In this document: positions 8,362 through 17,593 of the stretch, piece by piece
Layout: each line of letters opens with the position of its first letter
How positions within the stretch are numbered: the stretch's first letter is position 1
Source of the DNA: Lacticaseibacillus rhamnosus
GTDB taxonomy: Bacteria > Bacillota > Bacilli > Lactobacillales > Lactobacillaceae
Direction of reading: 5' to 3'
Length of the DNA: 64,000 nt
Assembly: GCF_900636965.1 (NCBI RefSeq)
Contig: NZ_LR134331.1
Location: forward strand, 1,736,001-1,800,000
The notes under the pieces: generated by a model
Database searches by the model: none
What the model was told of the DNA's origin: nothing
The model's input: only the letters and a program-made list of their open reading frames with translations
Position numbers and translations under genes: made by a program

Positions 8362-9308
8362 TCATTGCTTGTATTGATTAAGTGCAGCCATTAATTCTTC
8401 ACGCATGCGTTTGATCAAAGACGGTGGCGAAATTACTTTTAGTGCAGCGCCTTGGCTTAATAACCAAAGTAAGGCGCCGTCTAATCTGGCGAAGGCTTCA
8501 ATGACCACGCTCCCATCTGCGTTGTGACGAATCACCCGCGAGCCGGGAAATTGATCCAAAGCAGTCTGCGGATAGTAGCGATAAACAAACTGAATTTGCA
8601 TTAAATCACCAGAATCCAATAAATAGGTCTGACGCCGGTGGTCTTGTAATGAGAATCTGGTGGCGTAATCCAGCTTGTCTCCTTCGCTCACAGCCTTGAT
8701 CTCACCGATCCGGTCCAGTCGGTATAGCCAGTAACCACCACGAGTCTGACTCAACATGGCAACATAAAAATAATGCACTTCAAAAAACAACGCCACTGGC
8801 TGGGCATGATGAATCAGCGGTGTTGGTTCTGTTGCCTGGCTGCTGAGATAAGTGAACGTCAAGCGCCGATGATTGGCGATATAAGCTGCGACTTCAGCTA
8901 AGCGACTCAATAAAAGTTTGGGCTGAGATAACGGTGTGTAGCTGCCGCGAGCAATGCGGAGCTGTTGACGCACTTCTACTTGCTTAACGGGAGACAGTCC
9001 CGAAAACAAGTAATTGAGCGCAGCATCCAACTCACTCGGTAATAATGCGCGACTGCCCAGCAGGATATTACTGATGGCTAATACGATTTGACCGTTCAAA
9101 GGGGTGGTTGGCGGTTCTAGTCGGTAAGTGCCTTGATGTTCGACGAGTTGACCGGCAGAAGAATCTTCTAACGCCGCTCTGATATGTGCAAGGTCGCGTT
9201 GACAAGTCCGGCGGCTGATCGCATATTTTTTTGAATATCAACTGAGCGGATGGTCATGCCACCCATCAGTTGTGCCATTAGCGCTGCTATCCGTTGATTA
9301 CTCTGCAC
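8362..9308 (-). pseudogene. WYL-domain DeoR/YafY-type regulator, frameshifted
   Basis: The WYL-type ligand-binding part (PVALFFEVHYFYVAMLSQTRGGYWLYRLDRI) is intact in the frame 8362-9099. The HTH part lies upstream in another frame: a GTG at 9308 with GGAGGTG six bases upstream reads VQSNQRIAALMAQLMGGMTI then runs into a tract of seven A at about 9228-9234. Adding one A joins the frames and gives the expected YAISRRTCQRDLAHIRAAL recognition region, followed by 45 residues of open frame into the WYL part. The intact product would be about 315 residues. Either a real one-base deletion, a phase-variable tract or a sequencing error in a homopolymer. Target genes are unknown; the beta-helix/AAA+ pair lies immediately downstream. 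Confidence 0.85.
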
Positions 9309-9460
9309 TAGTTCCACCTCCATTCATTCGACTGGCCAAGGGTCACAAGTCACTCACGATTGTTATCGATCAGCTCAATGACTGACAGGCGCCAATTTTG
9401 TCGGGCTTTATTATAGAGTCAATTTATGATAAGTTTCAAGGTTAAAAAAGCAATAGCGGC

Positions 9461-9485
9461 CCTGTCGGCTAAAATGCCCACATTA
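9461..9485. repeat. 25-base direct repeat, copy 2
   Basis: Same string as 4627-4651 with one mismatch. It lies between the WYL gene start and the stop of the SseB-like gene. The flanking 9309-9500 shows no other gene. Confidence 0.7.
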
Positions 9486-9502
9486 ACGCTGATTTTGGCA
9501 TC

Positions 9503-10201
9503 TTAACGTTGATAAAACGGTTCAAATTCACCACTCACATACCGGCCAAGCTCATTATCAGCCGGACTGACATGAAATTGCAGCGTCTCTGGTAAATAGG
9601 CTTCTGCAAAAGCAACAAGCGCATGCAAGTCGGCGTTTTCGTCAGTATCCACTACCAACAATAAACTCTTGGCATCGTTGGCTCGAATCATGGTTGCTAA
9701 ATATGCAGCATGAATCGTTGCCATTTTCGGCAAGTACGTTTGCAGACGTGAAACAAGATCAGCCGCTTCTTTAGGCGGTTCAGAAAGACGAACAGCCTCG
9801 CCATGTTCGGCTTGATCCGGTTTAGCAACATAAAACAGGTTGGCGCGGGTTAAGACCATGTTTTCGCCATACGGATTGATTACAACGCCGTGAATATCGT
9901 GGTCTTCATAGAGAAAATTTGCACAATCGTCAATGGTTGCAACCGCAAAATGGTCATGATCAGGGCTCTGGGCAAAACTGGCCTGGTCGGTAAAAATAGG
10001 CAGAAAATCACGACCGCTATCATCCGTCAACAACACCACAGTCGGATCCCCTGTCCGCGCCGTGCCAACCGGTAACATAAATTTAGCTGTTTTTAACCCC
10101 GCGTAAAAAGCTGCGCGGGGTTCATCATTTTGATCTGCACGTAATAAATGCATCAGGTGAATCAATTGGGGATTTTTAACTTGTGGTTCATCACTCATCA
10201 T
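9503..10201 (-). CDS. SseB-family protein
   Basis: Soluble protein of about 232 residues in the SseB (enhanced serine sensitivity) family: N-terminal half contains KFMLPVGTARTGDPTVVLLTDDSGRDFLPIFTD split over two strands, then a DFA-like region and a C-terminal domain ending in GRYVSGEFEPFYQR. GGAG six bases upstream supports the ATG at 10201 (or the adjacent ATG at 10198); the longer frame to 10381 overlaps the upstream gene and lacks a site. It overlaps the preceding gene by 11 bases, so translation is likely coupled. Function of the family is poorly defined. Confidence 0.8.
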   Translation of the reverse strand: MMSDEPQVKNPQLIHLMHLLRADQNDEPRAAFYAGLKTAKFMLPVGTARTGDPTVVLLTDDSGRDFLPIFTDQASFAQSPDHDHFAVATIDDCANFLYEDHDIHGVVINPYGENMVLTRANLFYVAKPDQAEHGEAVRLSEPPKEAADLVSRLQTYLPKMATIHAAYLATMIRANDAKSLLLVVDTDENADLHALVAFAEAYLPETLQFHVSPADNELGRYVSGEFEPFYQR

Positions 10202-10580
10202 GGTCATCTCCTTTATCCTGCTGTTGATCCGCGTTAATTTTTTCTCGAAAAGCGCGTAATTTCTTAGGCAATCCAAGTAGCCAGGACAATAAGACGATCC
10301 CGACACTACCGAAAACCGCAACGCCTTGGGGCTGGAATTCGATCTTGCCGAACCACCAATTTGCAATCCCATATGCGACAACCGCGGTTAACAACATCAC
10401 GAATCCCATGATCATCAATAATCCGCGGCCACGATGAGCGATTAGCCAGTAGCCGCGTTGATTAGGGGTGCGCCACGGCAGTTTCATATAGATCAGCAAG
10501 ACAGCGAAGTACAAGACCGCTGCTAATATTTTGGTAACGAAGAACAAGACAAGCCAAGAAGCCCATAACGCAATAAACAC
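10191..10580 (-). CDS. Small membrane protein, unknown function
   Basis: 129 residues with a GTG start preceded by AAGGGTG. About three hydrophobic helices are visible: residues 3-33, 52-74 and 86-104, followed by a charged C-terminal tail rich in Asp/Gln (NADQQQDKGDDHDE). No catalytic motif is seen and no family is named with confidence. Translation overlaps the SseB-like gene, suggesting a shared operon. Confidence 0.72.
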   Translation of the reverse strand: MFIALWASWLVLFFVTKILAAVLYFAVLLIYMKLPWRTPNQRGYWLIAHRGRGLLMIMGFVMLLTAVVAYGIANWWFGKIEFQPQGVAVFGSVGIVLLSWLLGLPKKLRAFREKINADQQQDKGDDHDE

Positions 10581-10698
10581 CTAGTCACCCTTTCTTTGAT
10601 GTGGGTTTTAAATGAGTTTAGTGTATCATACATCACAAAATGTCGTGAAACCGCGAGATCTTTATCCTAAGATTGCGCTAATCCTTCAACGGCAATTA

Positions 10699-10732
10699 AA
10701 AAGATCTGAGCTAAATTGCCCAGATCTTTTCG
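10699..10732 (-). terminator. Terminator of thrS
   Basis: AAAAGATCTG and CAGATCTTTT flank a 12-base loop just after the thrS stop codon, with T-runs on the minus strand. Confidence 0.82.
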
Positions 10733-10747
10733 TTGGAGCTAAATGAA

Positions 10748-12721
10748 TTAGTCACCTAAAACCTTATTAGCTTCGCCCGGCTTGGTTTTGCCGTCGCGAC
10801 TGTAGTTCTTAACCTCAGCTACCATCGCATCAATGAACATATTACCTGCTTCTTCTTCAGTATGTTCATCGCCATACCGCCGTACGGATACCGCCGCATC
10901 GTTGAGTTCTTTGTCCCCGACAACGACCGTGTACGGAATCTTCTTGGTTTGGGCTTCGCGAATCTTATAACCCATCTTTTCATTGCGGTCATCGACTTTG
11001 ACGCGCAACCCGGCTGCCTGCATCTGGCGTTTGATGCGGTTGACATAGTCTAAGTGCAGATCATTGTTAACCGGAATCAAAACGGCCTGTGTTGGTGCCA
11101 GCCAGGTTGGGAAAGCACCCTTATAAATTTCGGTCAAGTATGCGATGAATCGTTCCATCGTGCCGACAATCCCACGGTGAATCATGACTGGCCGATGTTC
11201 CTCGCCATCCTTGCCGACATAAGTCAAGTTGAAGCGTTCCGGCAACATGAAGTCTAACTGAATCGTTGACATGGTTTCATCGTTGCCAAGCGCGGTCTTA
11301 GTCTGGATATCCAGCTTTGGACCATAAAAGGCTGCTTCACCCTCGGCTTCGTAATAGTCTAGGTGCAAGTCATCCATAGCGCCTTTCAACATGCTCTGGC
11401 TACGGGTCCACATTTCGTCATCATCAAAATACTTTTCGGTATTCTTAGGATCACGATAAGAAAGCCGGAAGCTGTAATCGGTAATGTTGAAGTCTTCATA
11501 AACATCCATGATCAGGCGCAGAATCTTTTTGAATTCTTCTTGGACTTGATCCAACGCAACGAATGTGTGGCCATCGTTTAAAGTCATTTCGCGAACACGT
11601 TGCAAACCAGACAAAGCACCTGATTTTTCATACCGATGCATCATCCCTAGTTCAGCAATCCGCAGTGGTAATTCTCGATAAGACCGGATGTGATGGTTAT
11701 AAATCTGAATATGGCTTGGGCAGTTCATCGGACGTAATTCGAGCATTTCGCCATCGCCCATGTCCATCGGCGGGAACATGTCTTCACGATAATGATCCCA
11801 GTGGCCGGACGTCTTGTACAAGTCAAGGTTGGCAAGCACGGGGGTGTAAACATGTTCGTAACCATCGGCAATTTCTTTGTCAATGATGTAGCGTTCAATG
11901 ACCCGCCGAATCGTTGCGCCATTTGGCATCCAGTACGGCAACCCAGCGCCGACTTTAGGATCAACGAAGAAAAGATCCAAGTCGCGGCCGATAACCCGGT
12001 GATCACGTTCAGCCGCTTCCTTACGCCGCTTAGCATCATCTTCAAGGCCTTTTTCGCTCCAATAAGCGGTCCCGTAAATCCGCTGTAGCATCGGGTTGCT
12101 GCTCTTACCTTGCCAATAGGCGCCGGCAACCGACAGCAGCTTGAAATGCTTCAAATCCTTAAGACTAGGAAGCAAGACTTTTTCTTCAAAATCAACAAAA
12201 TCGCCTAGCTTATAACCCTTAATCGGATCGCCGGCAGCTTCGACCAGTTGCTTTTTGAACGGATCGTCCTTAAAACGGTCAAAAGCCTCTGCCCGACTGA
12301 GCTCCACTGGCTCCAAGGCAGCGTTAGCCTTAATGATTTCTTCCATTTTCTTTTGGACTGTCGGTAAATCATCAACACTGACTTGTCCATCCGCACGATC
12401 GGTATCATAGTAAAAACCGTCTTCTATGGCCTGGCCCTTGCCAAAATGGATATCAGGGTACAATGCTTTGAGTGCTGCTGCTAAAACAAATGCCGCCGTC
12501 TGCCGCAAAACCGTGAGCCCTTCTGCATCATCTTTGGTCATAATCTGCAGTTTGCCGGAATGGGCAATCGGTTCATTGTATGCAATCAATTCATCGTCTA
12601 ATTTACCAGCAACAGCCTTTTTTGCCAGACTATTGCTAATGCCTTCCGTGATGGCTTTTACCGTTGTACCATCAGGAAATTGTTTGACACTGCCATCTGG
12701 AAACGTAATATCTAATGCCAT
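10748..12721 (-). CDS. thrS: Threonyl-tRNA synthetase
   Basis: Class II synthetase of 657 residues that charges tRNA-Thr. Domain order: N-terminal TGS ([15 protein letters not shown]), editing domain, the [15 protein letters not shown] entry to the catalytic core, RPMNCPSH and [14 protein letters not shown] motifs, and a C-terminal anticodon-binding domain with [15 protein letters not shown]. The ATG at 12721 has AAAGGAG upstream. A longer frame continues to 12901 but reads through a palindromic repeat and has no homology. Expression should be controlled by the T-box at 12940-13160; a repeat separates that leader from the coding region. Confidence 0.98.
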   Translation of the reverse strand: MALDITFPDGSVKQFPDGTTVKAITEGISNSLAKKAVAGKLDDELIAYNEPIAHSGKLQIMTKDDAEGLTVLRQTAAFVLAAALKALYPDIHFGKGQAIEDGFYYDTDRADGQVSVDDLPTVQKKMEEIIKANAALEPVELSRAEAFDRFKDDPFKKQLVEAAGDPIKGYKLGDFVDFEEKVLLPSLKDLKHFKLLSVAGAYWQGKSSNPMLQRIYGTAYWSEKGLEDDAKRRKEAAERDHRVIGRDLDLFFVDPKVGAGLPYWMPNGATIRRVIERYIIDKEIADGYEHVYTPVLANLDLYKTSGHWDHYREDMFPPMDMGDGEMLELRPMNCPSHIQIYNHHIRSYRELPLRIAELGMMHRYEKSGALSGLQRVREMTLNDGHTFVALDQVQEEFKKILRLIMDVYEDFNITDYSFRLSYRDPKNTEKYFDDDEMWTRSQSMLKGAMDDLHLDYYEAEGEAAFYGPKLDIQTKTALGNDETMSTIQLDFMLPERFNLTYVGKDGEEHRPVMIHRGIVGTMERFIAYLTEIYKGAFPTWLAPTQAVLIPVNNDLHLDYVNRIKRQMQAAGLRVKVDDRNEKMGYKIREAQTKKIPYTVVVGDKELNDAAVSVRRYGDEHTEEEAGNMFIDAMVAEVKNYSRDGKTKPGEANKVLGD

Positions 12722-12794
12722 AAGTAAGACTCCTTTGTCGTTTTTTCGAAGAAACCATTTTACCGAGTGCCACTTCTGACTTGGGGAGGAAAAT

Positions 12795-12939
12795 CGCGCT
12801 GGCTCGCGCTTACTTTCTATAACGCGCTCCCCGGCGCAGGAATCTGCGTGTAAGGACCTTGAACGCAATGGCCAAAGCCCGGCCAACACGCTCAAGGCCA
12901 CTTACACTCCGATTCCTAAGCGCGCCGGATCGCGCTCAC
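12795..12939. repeat. Palindromic repeat family, copy A
   Basis: About 120-base palindrome (12821-12939) preceded by a 26-base tail fragment of another copy. Arms share GTGTAAG, CCTTGA/TCAAGG and TGGCC/GGCCA blocks, with GGAATC/GATTCC near the outer part. It lies between the thrS T-box terminator and the thrS Shine-Dalgarno. Confidence 0.88.
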
Positions 12940-13160
12940 AAAAAATCCCTGATATCTCCTAAGAGACATCAGGGACGATTTGTGATCGCGGTTCCACCCA
13001 GATTGCCGACAGTCTTGCTGCGGGCCACTTCATTAGCGCGTAACCTGCGCAACAGGGCCATTAGGGCAATCTCGAGAAGTGGTTCGGATCAGATCTTGCA
13101 AGGCTTTCAGCCACGGCCTTACTCTCTAGTAGATGATCCTTTATTGCTTCCGTCTTCGAT
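12940..13160 (-). promoter_or_regulatory. T-box riboswitch of thrS (threonine)
   Basis: On the minus strand the T-box sequence GGGTGGAACCGCG is at 12999-12987, and a terminator TCCCTGATG...CATCAGGGA-type hairpin with T6 is at 12976-12940. An upstream stem I region contains GAGAGTA and, on the opposite side, GAACCACTTCTC, where ACC is the likely threonine specifier. Uncharged tRNA-Thr would stabilise the antiterminator and allow read-through into thrS. Confidence 0.9.
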
Positions 13161-13257
13161 AGCTACATTGAACCACAATGTCCGCTTTGGTGCAAGCAAG
13201 TTTCAGAAAATAGTTTTGCCGGCTCGATCGTTTCATACCGGCTTGTCATGATCTTGA

Positions 13258-14193
13258 TCAATCTGCCAAAGGGTTCCGGCGATTTTCACCGTCAACGGTA
13301 ATTTCTTTTGCCAAGAACCGTACCCGCTCCATAATGCGTTTGGCTTTTAACATTTCCGAGTTGCCCCGGTCCGTCCCTGCCAATGACTCGGTTAATTCGG
13401 CCATACTCTTGTTTGAACTGAACAGCGTCGGCATTTTCTCCTGCATGCGATATTGCAGAATAATGCCCAGTACGTCATCCCGAACCCATGGACTGATGCT
13501 TTCGGCGCCAATATCATCAAGCATTAAAATCGGTGCCCGCTTCACGCTATCAATCTTTTTCAACACGCTGTTATTGCCGATTGCATTCTTCATTTCAACG
13601 ACAAATGTCGGTACATGAATTAATGTGGTTGCAATGCCGCCTTTGCTTGCTAAATCGTTGGCAATCGCACCTAACAAGTATGTCTTGCCAACCCCAAACG
13701 GCCCACTTAAATATAATCCCTGATGAAACGCCTTAGGATCGGCAACAACCGCTAAAACAAACCGGTTTGCGGCCAAAAGTGCATCAAGTCGGTCATCGGT
13801 TGGATCATAACTGTCCAAGCTTGCATCGCGAATATCTTTAGGCATGTTCACAGAGGTCACCAATGAGGCTTGCTTGGCCTCTTCGTCTGCCGCTACTTTC
13901 GCATCAGTCGGTTCATACGCCACATCAATCAAACCATTTGCCACGACAAGTTTGGGTTGATAGCCAGGCGCCAATGGTAATTCGCCTCGGGCAATCTTGT
14001 TACGCTCACTGACAAATTCATAAATCTTGGCAGTTCCGCGGTCAATGGCATCATTGGCTAAATCCGCTTCATGCTGCTTCAGGAAAGTCTGGACTTCCGG
14101 ATCCTGCAATGCTTCTTTGACCATCTTAAAATACCGCTCCCGCCACTGTCGGGAATCCATCAACATGGCCAGACGCTTACGCATATCTTCCAT
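13258..14193 (-). CDS. dnaI: Primosomal helicase loader DnaI
   Basis: 311 residues. An N-terminal helical helicase-interaction region is followed by a DnaC/IstB-type AAA+ domain with Walker A GPFGVGKTYL (about residue 163) and Walker B APILMLDDIGAE. It loads the replicative helicase at oriC and at restart sites with DnaB and DnaD. AAGGAGG precedes the ATG, and TAATG overlaps with the dnaB stop, so the pair is translationally coupled. Confidence 0.97.
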   Translation of the reverse strand: MEDMRKRLAMLMDSRQWRERYFKMVKEALQDPEVQTFLKQHEADLANDAIDRGTAKIYEFVSERNKIARGELPLAPGYQPKLVVANGLIDVAYEPTDAKVAADEEAKQASLVTSVNMPKDIRDASLDSYDPTDDRLDALLAANRFVLAVVADPKAFHQGLYLSGPFGVGKTYLLGAIANDLASKGGIATTLIHVPTFVVEMKNAIGNNSVLKKIDSVKRAPILMLDDIGAESISPWVRDDVLGIILQYRMQEKMPTLFSSNKSMAELTESLAGTDRGNSEMLKAKRIMERVRFLAKEITVDGENRRNPLAD

Positions 14194-15548
14194 TAGTTCT
14201 TACCTCCTTTATCACCAAGCTGCCGAAGTTTCTCCAATTGGGCAGCCAAGGTTTGCCGATCAGCTTCACTGACCTTCTTTTTCTTTGGCTGATAACCTTC
14301 CTTAGCCCAATCCGGTAGCTTTTCTTGCCGCGTGCCTTTTGTTTGAGTTTGACGACGTTTTTGGTCAGTCGCCTTTTGCTGCTCAAACGCATGGATCTGG
14401 TTTAAGGCAGCTTCCGGGCTGGTTACATTGGCTTTTAACCAGCTGTTGGCAATCGCATCCAACAACGCCTGATTAATACTGTCGTTGGTTCTGAGAATAT
14501 AATCAATCAGAATATTAATCGTCGGTGCGTCAAAAACATTGCGCTCACTCAATTGCTGAATGGCGCGCAGTTCGTTGTTAGCCGGATACATGCGCGCGTT
14601 TTTAGCCTGTTTCGCCGCAGTTAAAAACTGCCGCGGTGGCATACTTTTGGCCCGCTTAAGCAATGCCTCATCAGCACTTGCTACTTTTGGCGTCTGGGTT
14701 GGAGTTTGCGGTTTGGCATGTGGCTGCTGGCGCGTATAGCTTTGTTCGGCTAGCCGGCGCAGTTGATTCAAATCGATTTTTCCCGTCATAACATCGGTTG
14801 CGCGACTGATCAGGCGGGCAAAATCAGGCGGTTGCAAGCCGTAAAATGCCGCTACCTGATATAGTGCCGCTTGATGTTTAGTCAGTTGTCCGGTTTGCAG
14901 ATTGCTATTGGCCAACAACGATTTTAATAAGTCCCAATCGTAGCCATCCCCGCTTCCCAACCGTGGACGACTTGCCGGCTTTTGGGTCACGGCTTCTTTA
15001 GCGGCCACAACAGCCGGTGGTTCCTGGCTGAGATCATGGTCAAAGCGAAACACATCCAAGAAGCTGGCGGTAATCTCTTGCCATTCCGGACGCCGCACCG
15101 GTTTCAAGCTAAACTTGGCTACCAATTCATCGTAGCGATTCTCGCCCACTTTGTCATACAGCAGGAGTCCTAACAGGTCATCTTTGAAAAAGGCATCGGG
15201 ACTCACCGGTGGGTAAAGTTCATACGCATAATAACGGCCCAATGAGTCAACTTGCGAATAAGTGCGTAATAACCCCACTGCTTCCAATTTCACGCGCGCA
15301 ACAAACAGCTGCTCAATGTCAATATCCAAAAGATCCAGCAACCAAAGTTGCGGCCGCCGATCCGTGACCAAGGCGCGGTCTTTGACTTCTTGCCATAAGC
15401 TCAGGTAAAGCGCCATCGGAACCGGGCCAACTAAGGGTTGATAAAGCGAAACTGCCACTTTTTCGTCAAAGTCACTAAAATAACCTGCTTTGGTCAACAC
15501 AAACCCGGCTTGCGGAATAAACGTATCAGGGCGCTGCATGACTTTCAC
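14193..15548 (-). CDS. dnaB: Replication initiation and membrane attachment protein DnaB
   Basis: 451 residues, Bacillus-type DnaB (not the helicase). The N-terminal DnaD-like winged-helix domain (YFSDFDEKVAVSLYQPLVGP) is followed by a C-terminal DDBH2 domain around FDAPTINILIDYILRTND, then a basic Lys/Arg tail. With DnaD and DnaI it loads helicase. Overlaps dnaI by one base. A hairpin without T-tract separates it from nrdR. Confidence 0.95.
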   Translation of the reverse strand: MKVMQRPDTFIPQAGFVLTKAGYFSDFDEKVAVSLYQPLVGPVPMALYLSLWQEVKDRALVTDRRPQLWLLDLLDIDIEQLFVARVKLEAVGLLRTYSQVDSLGRYYAYELYPPVSPDAFFKDDLLGLLLYDKVGENRYDELVAKFSLKPVRRPEWQEITASFLDVFRFDHDLSQEPPAVVAAKEAVTQKPASRPRLGSGDGYDWDLLKSLLANSNLQTGQLTKHQAALYQVAAFYGLQPPDFARLISRATDVMTGKIDLNQLRRLAEQSYTRQQPHAKPQTPTQTPKVASADEALLKRAKSMPPRQFLTAAKQAKNARMYPANNELRAIQQLSERNVFDAPTINILIDYILRTNDSINQALLDAIANSWLKANVTSPEAALNQIHAFEQQKATDQKRRQTQTKGTRQEKLPDWAKEGYQPKKKKVSEADRQTLAAQLEKLRQLGDKGGKN

Positions 15549-15561
15549 CTCTTTTCAGACA

Positions 15562-15591
15562 ACGGACCTGAGACAATCGCCTCAGGTCCGT
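15562..15591 (-). other. Hairpin between nrdR and dnaB
   Basis: Eleven-base perfect stem ACGGACCTGAG / CTCAGGTCCGT. The T-run is on the plus strand (TTTTG), not in the direction of the genes, so it may be a partial terminator or a processing site rather than a full stop. Confidence 0.6.
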
Positions 15592-15614
15592 TTTGTTGAT
15601 TGCTTCAATTACGT

Positions 15615-16082
15615 TTACTTCTTAGTCTTTTCCTTCTTCATCATATCCTGAAGCTCTTGCATGAAGACGGACATATCCTTAAATTGGCGGTAAACACTGG
15701 CAAAGCGAATATAAGCGACATCATCGACATCCGCTAATTTCGACATGACATATTCGCCAATTGCTTGACTGGAAACTTCATTTTCACCGATCGCGCGCAG
15801 TTGATTTTCAACCGAATCCACGATCCCTTGCATTTGTTCCATGGTCACCGGCCGTTTTTCAGCAGCCCGGATGAGTCCTTTGAGAATCTTCTCGCGGTTA
15901 AATTCTTCCCGCGTGCCATTCTTTTTGATGACCAATAACGGGGTCTGTTCAACGCGTTCAAAAGTTGTAAAACGAAACCCGCAGTTCTCGCACTCACGCC
16001 GACGCCGGATTGCCCGACCGCCGTCTGTGGGACGCGAATCGACAACCCGCGAACTATTATGATGGCAATGGGGACATTGCAC
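15615..16082 (-). CDS. nrdR: Transcriptional repressor NrdR
   Basis: 155 residues, full length. N-terminal zinc ribbon with CPHC at 3-6 and CENC at about 31-34, then an ATP-cone from about residue 49. NrdR represses ribonucleotide reductase operons in response to (d)ATP binding. Genomic association with coaE, dnaB and polA is common in Firmicutes. An nrdG gene is present at 62.4 kb in the same window. Confidence 0.97.
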   Translation of the reverse strand: MQCPHCHHNSSRVVDSRPTDGGRAIRRRRECENCGFRFTTFERVEQTPLLVIKKNGTREEFNREKILKGLIRAAEKRPVTMEQMQGIVDSVENQLRAIGENEVSSQAIGEYVMSKLADVDDVAYIRFASVYRQFKDMSVFMQELQDMMKKEKTKK

Positions 16083-16136
16083 GACTCCACCTTCTTAATC
16101 AAAGTTTGATAGCTTATTATAGCACGTGCAAGCCGC

Positions 16137-16739
16137 TTATGATAGTTGCTCAAGCCGGTGAATCAAGGCTTTTGCCTGGTCAATCGTCGCTGCTTGTGTC
16201 CCGTTGTTATCGATCACAAAATCAGCCATTGCCGCTTTTTTGGATAACGGTATTTGAGAAGCGATGCGTTCTTGGGCAGCTTCTTTGGTTAAGCCATCGC
16301 GCGTCATCAACCGCGCCAATTGCACTTCAGGATCAACCGTTACCACCGCAACGCCATCAAACGCATCGGCATAGTCAGCTTCATACAAAAGCGGGATATC
16401 CCCAACAACGATGGCAGCACCGCCTGCTTTGGCTTGAGCAAGCGCTTGATTAATCGCTGCACGCAAATACGGGCGATTAATTTGGTTCAATGCTTCCATA
16501 CGTCCCGGCTGCGAAAACACAATGTCGCCCAGTTTGGCCCGGTCAAGCGTCCCGTCTTTGCGTAAGACCCCCGGCCCAAACGCTTGGACAATTCGCGCAA
16601 GCACCGGTTGACCCGGTTCAACAATGCGCCGGGCAATCACATCGGCATCCACCACCGGAAACCCAGCCGCTTTAAATGTCCGGCTTACCGTTGATTTGCC
16701 TGACGCGATGCCGCCTGTCAGCCCTAACAAAAAGGTCAT
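16137..16739 (-). CDS. coaE: Dephospho-CoA kinase
   Basis: 200 residues, last step of coenzyme A synthesis. P-loop GLTGGIASGKST at residues 6-17, DADVIARRIVEPGQP, and the LID region MTRDGLTKEAAQERI. GGGGGC lies six bases upstream of the ATG at 16739. The start overlaps the mutM stop by four bases (ATGA), showing coupling. The longer frame to 16832 lies inside mutM. Confidence 0.97.
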   Translation of the reverse strand: MTFLLGLTGGIASGKSTVSRTFKAAGFPVVDADVIARRIVEPGQPVLARIVQAFGPGVLRKDGTLDRAKLGDIVFSQPGRMEALNQINRPYLRAAINQALAQAKAGGAAIVVGDIPLLYEADYADAFDGVAVVTVDPEVQLARLMTRDGLTKEAAQERIASQIPLSKKAAMADFVIDNNGTQAATIDQAKALIHRLEQLS

Positions 16740-17584
16740 GCCAGTTGCCCCCTTCGATGTAGCGGCTGGCAATGCGGGCAATAATACGTGCCGCGTTGAC
16801 CGACTTTGATTTTGACAATCGTGGTGCCGCAACGATCACAAGGCGTCCCTTCACGATCATAGACATGCAAAGCATCCTGAAACGAACCGCGATTGCCTTC
16901 AGCATCAACGTAAGTATGGGCACTGGTCCCGCCAGCGGCAATGGCGTCGTCCAATTCCTTGATAATCGCATCATGTAACGTGTGAACCTCCGCCTTGGTT
17001 AAGGTATTAGCTGGCTGCAGGGGATTGAGCTTGCTGAGCCATAAGACCTCATCAGCATAAATATTGCCGATTCCGGCCACAACAGTTTGATCCAGCAAAA
17101 CCGATTTAATGGCTTTATGATGCCGTTTTAGTTTCTGGGAAAAGTCATTTTCGCTAAAAGTAGCAGCAGTCGGCTCCGGTCCTAGCTTGGCCAGCGCTGG
17201 CACCAATTGCTCCTGACCCGTGTGAATCAGCCGCATCCGGCCAAACTTGCGCAGATCGCGGTAACGCAACTGGCTGCCATCCTGAAAGGTAAACGTCACA
17301 TGATCATGCTTATCCAGCGGCGTTTTGGCATCCGAAACAACGTAATAGCGGCCTTCCATGCGCAAATGACTGACAATCGCCATGCCGTTGTTAAGCCGAA
17401 TCAGTAAATACTTACCGCGGCGATCAATCGTGGTGACGGCAGCGCCCACGACCTGTTTTTGAAAAGCTGTCAAACCATTGATGAGGATTTTCTCCCAGTT
17501 TGTGCTAATCGCGGTGATTTTTTTATCTTTGACTAACGGTAACAAGGAACGGCGAACCGTTTCAACTTCAGGTAATTCAGGCAT
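16736..17584 (-). CDS. mutM: Formamidopyrimidine-DNA glycosylase
   Basis: 282 residues. The N-terminal PELPEVE carries the catalytic Pro and Glu, with the conserved Lys of the family in the KYLLIR region. A C-terminal zinc finger is formed by CDRC and CPHC. Removes 8-oxoguanine and related lesions and nicks the abasic site. In the polA-mutM-coaE order typical of lactobacilli; nine bases separate it from polA. Confidence 0.97.
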   Translation of the reverse strand: MPELPEVETVRRSLLPLVKDKKITAISTNWEKILINGLTAFQKQVVGAAVTTIDRRGKYLLIRLNNGMAIVSHLRMEGRYYVVSDAKTPLDKHDHVTFTFQDGSQLRYRDLRKFGRMRLIHTGQEQLVPALAKLGPEPTAATFSENDFSQKLKRHHKAIKSVLLDQTVVAGIGNIYADEVLWLSKLNPLQPANTLTKAEVHTLHDAIIKELDDAIAAGGTSAHTYVDAEGNRGSFQDALHVYDREGTPCDRCGTTIVKIKVGQRGTYYCPHCQPLHRRGQLA

Positions 17585-17593
17585 AAGATCTCC

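Noticed and set aside
12722-12901. 60-codon N-terminal extension of thrS
   Set aside because: It reads through a palindromic repeat, has no homology, and a good Shine-Dalgarno with ATG lies at 12721.
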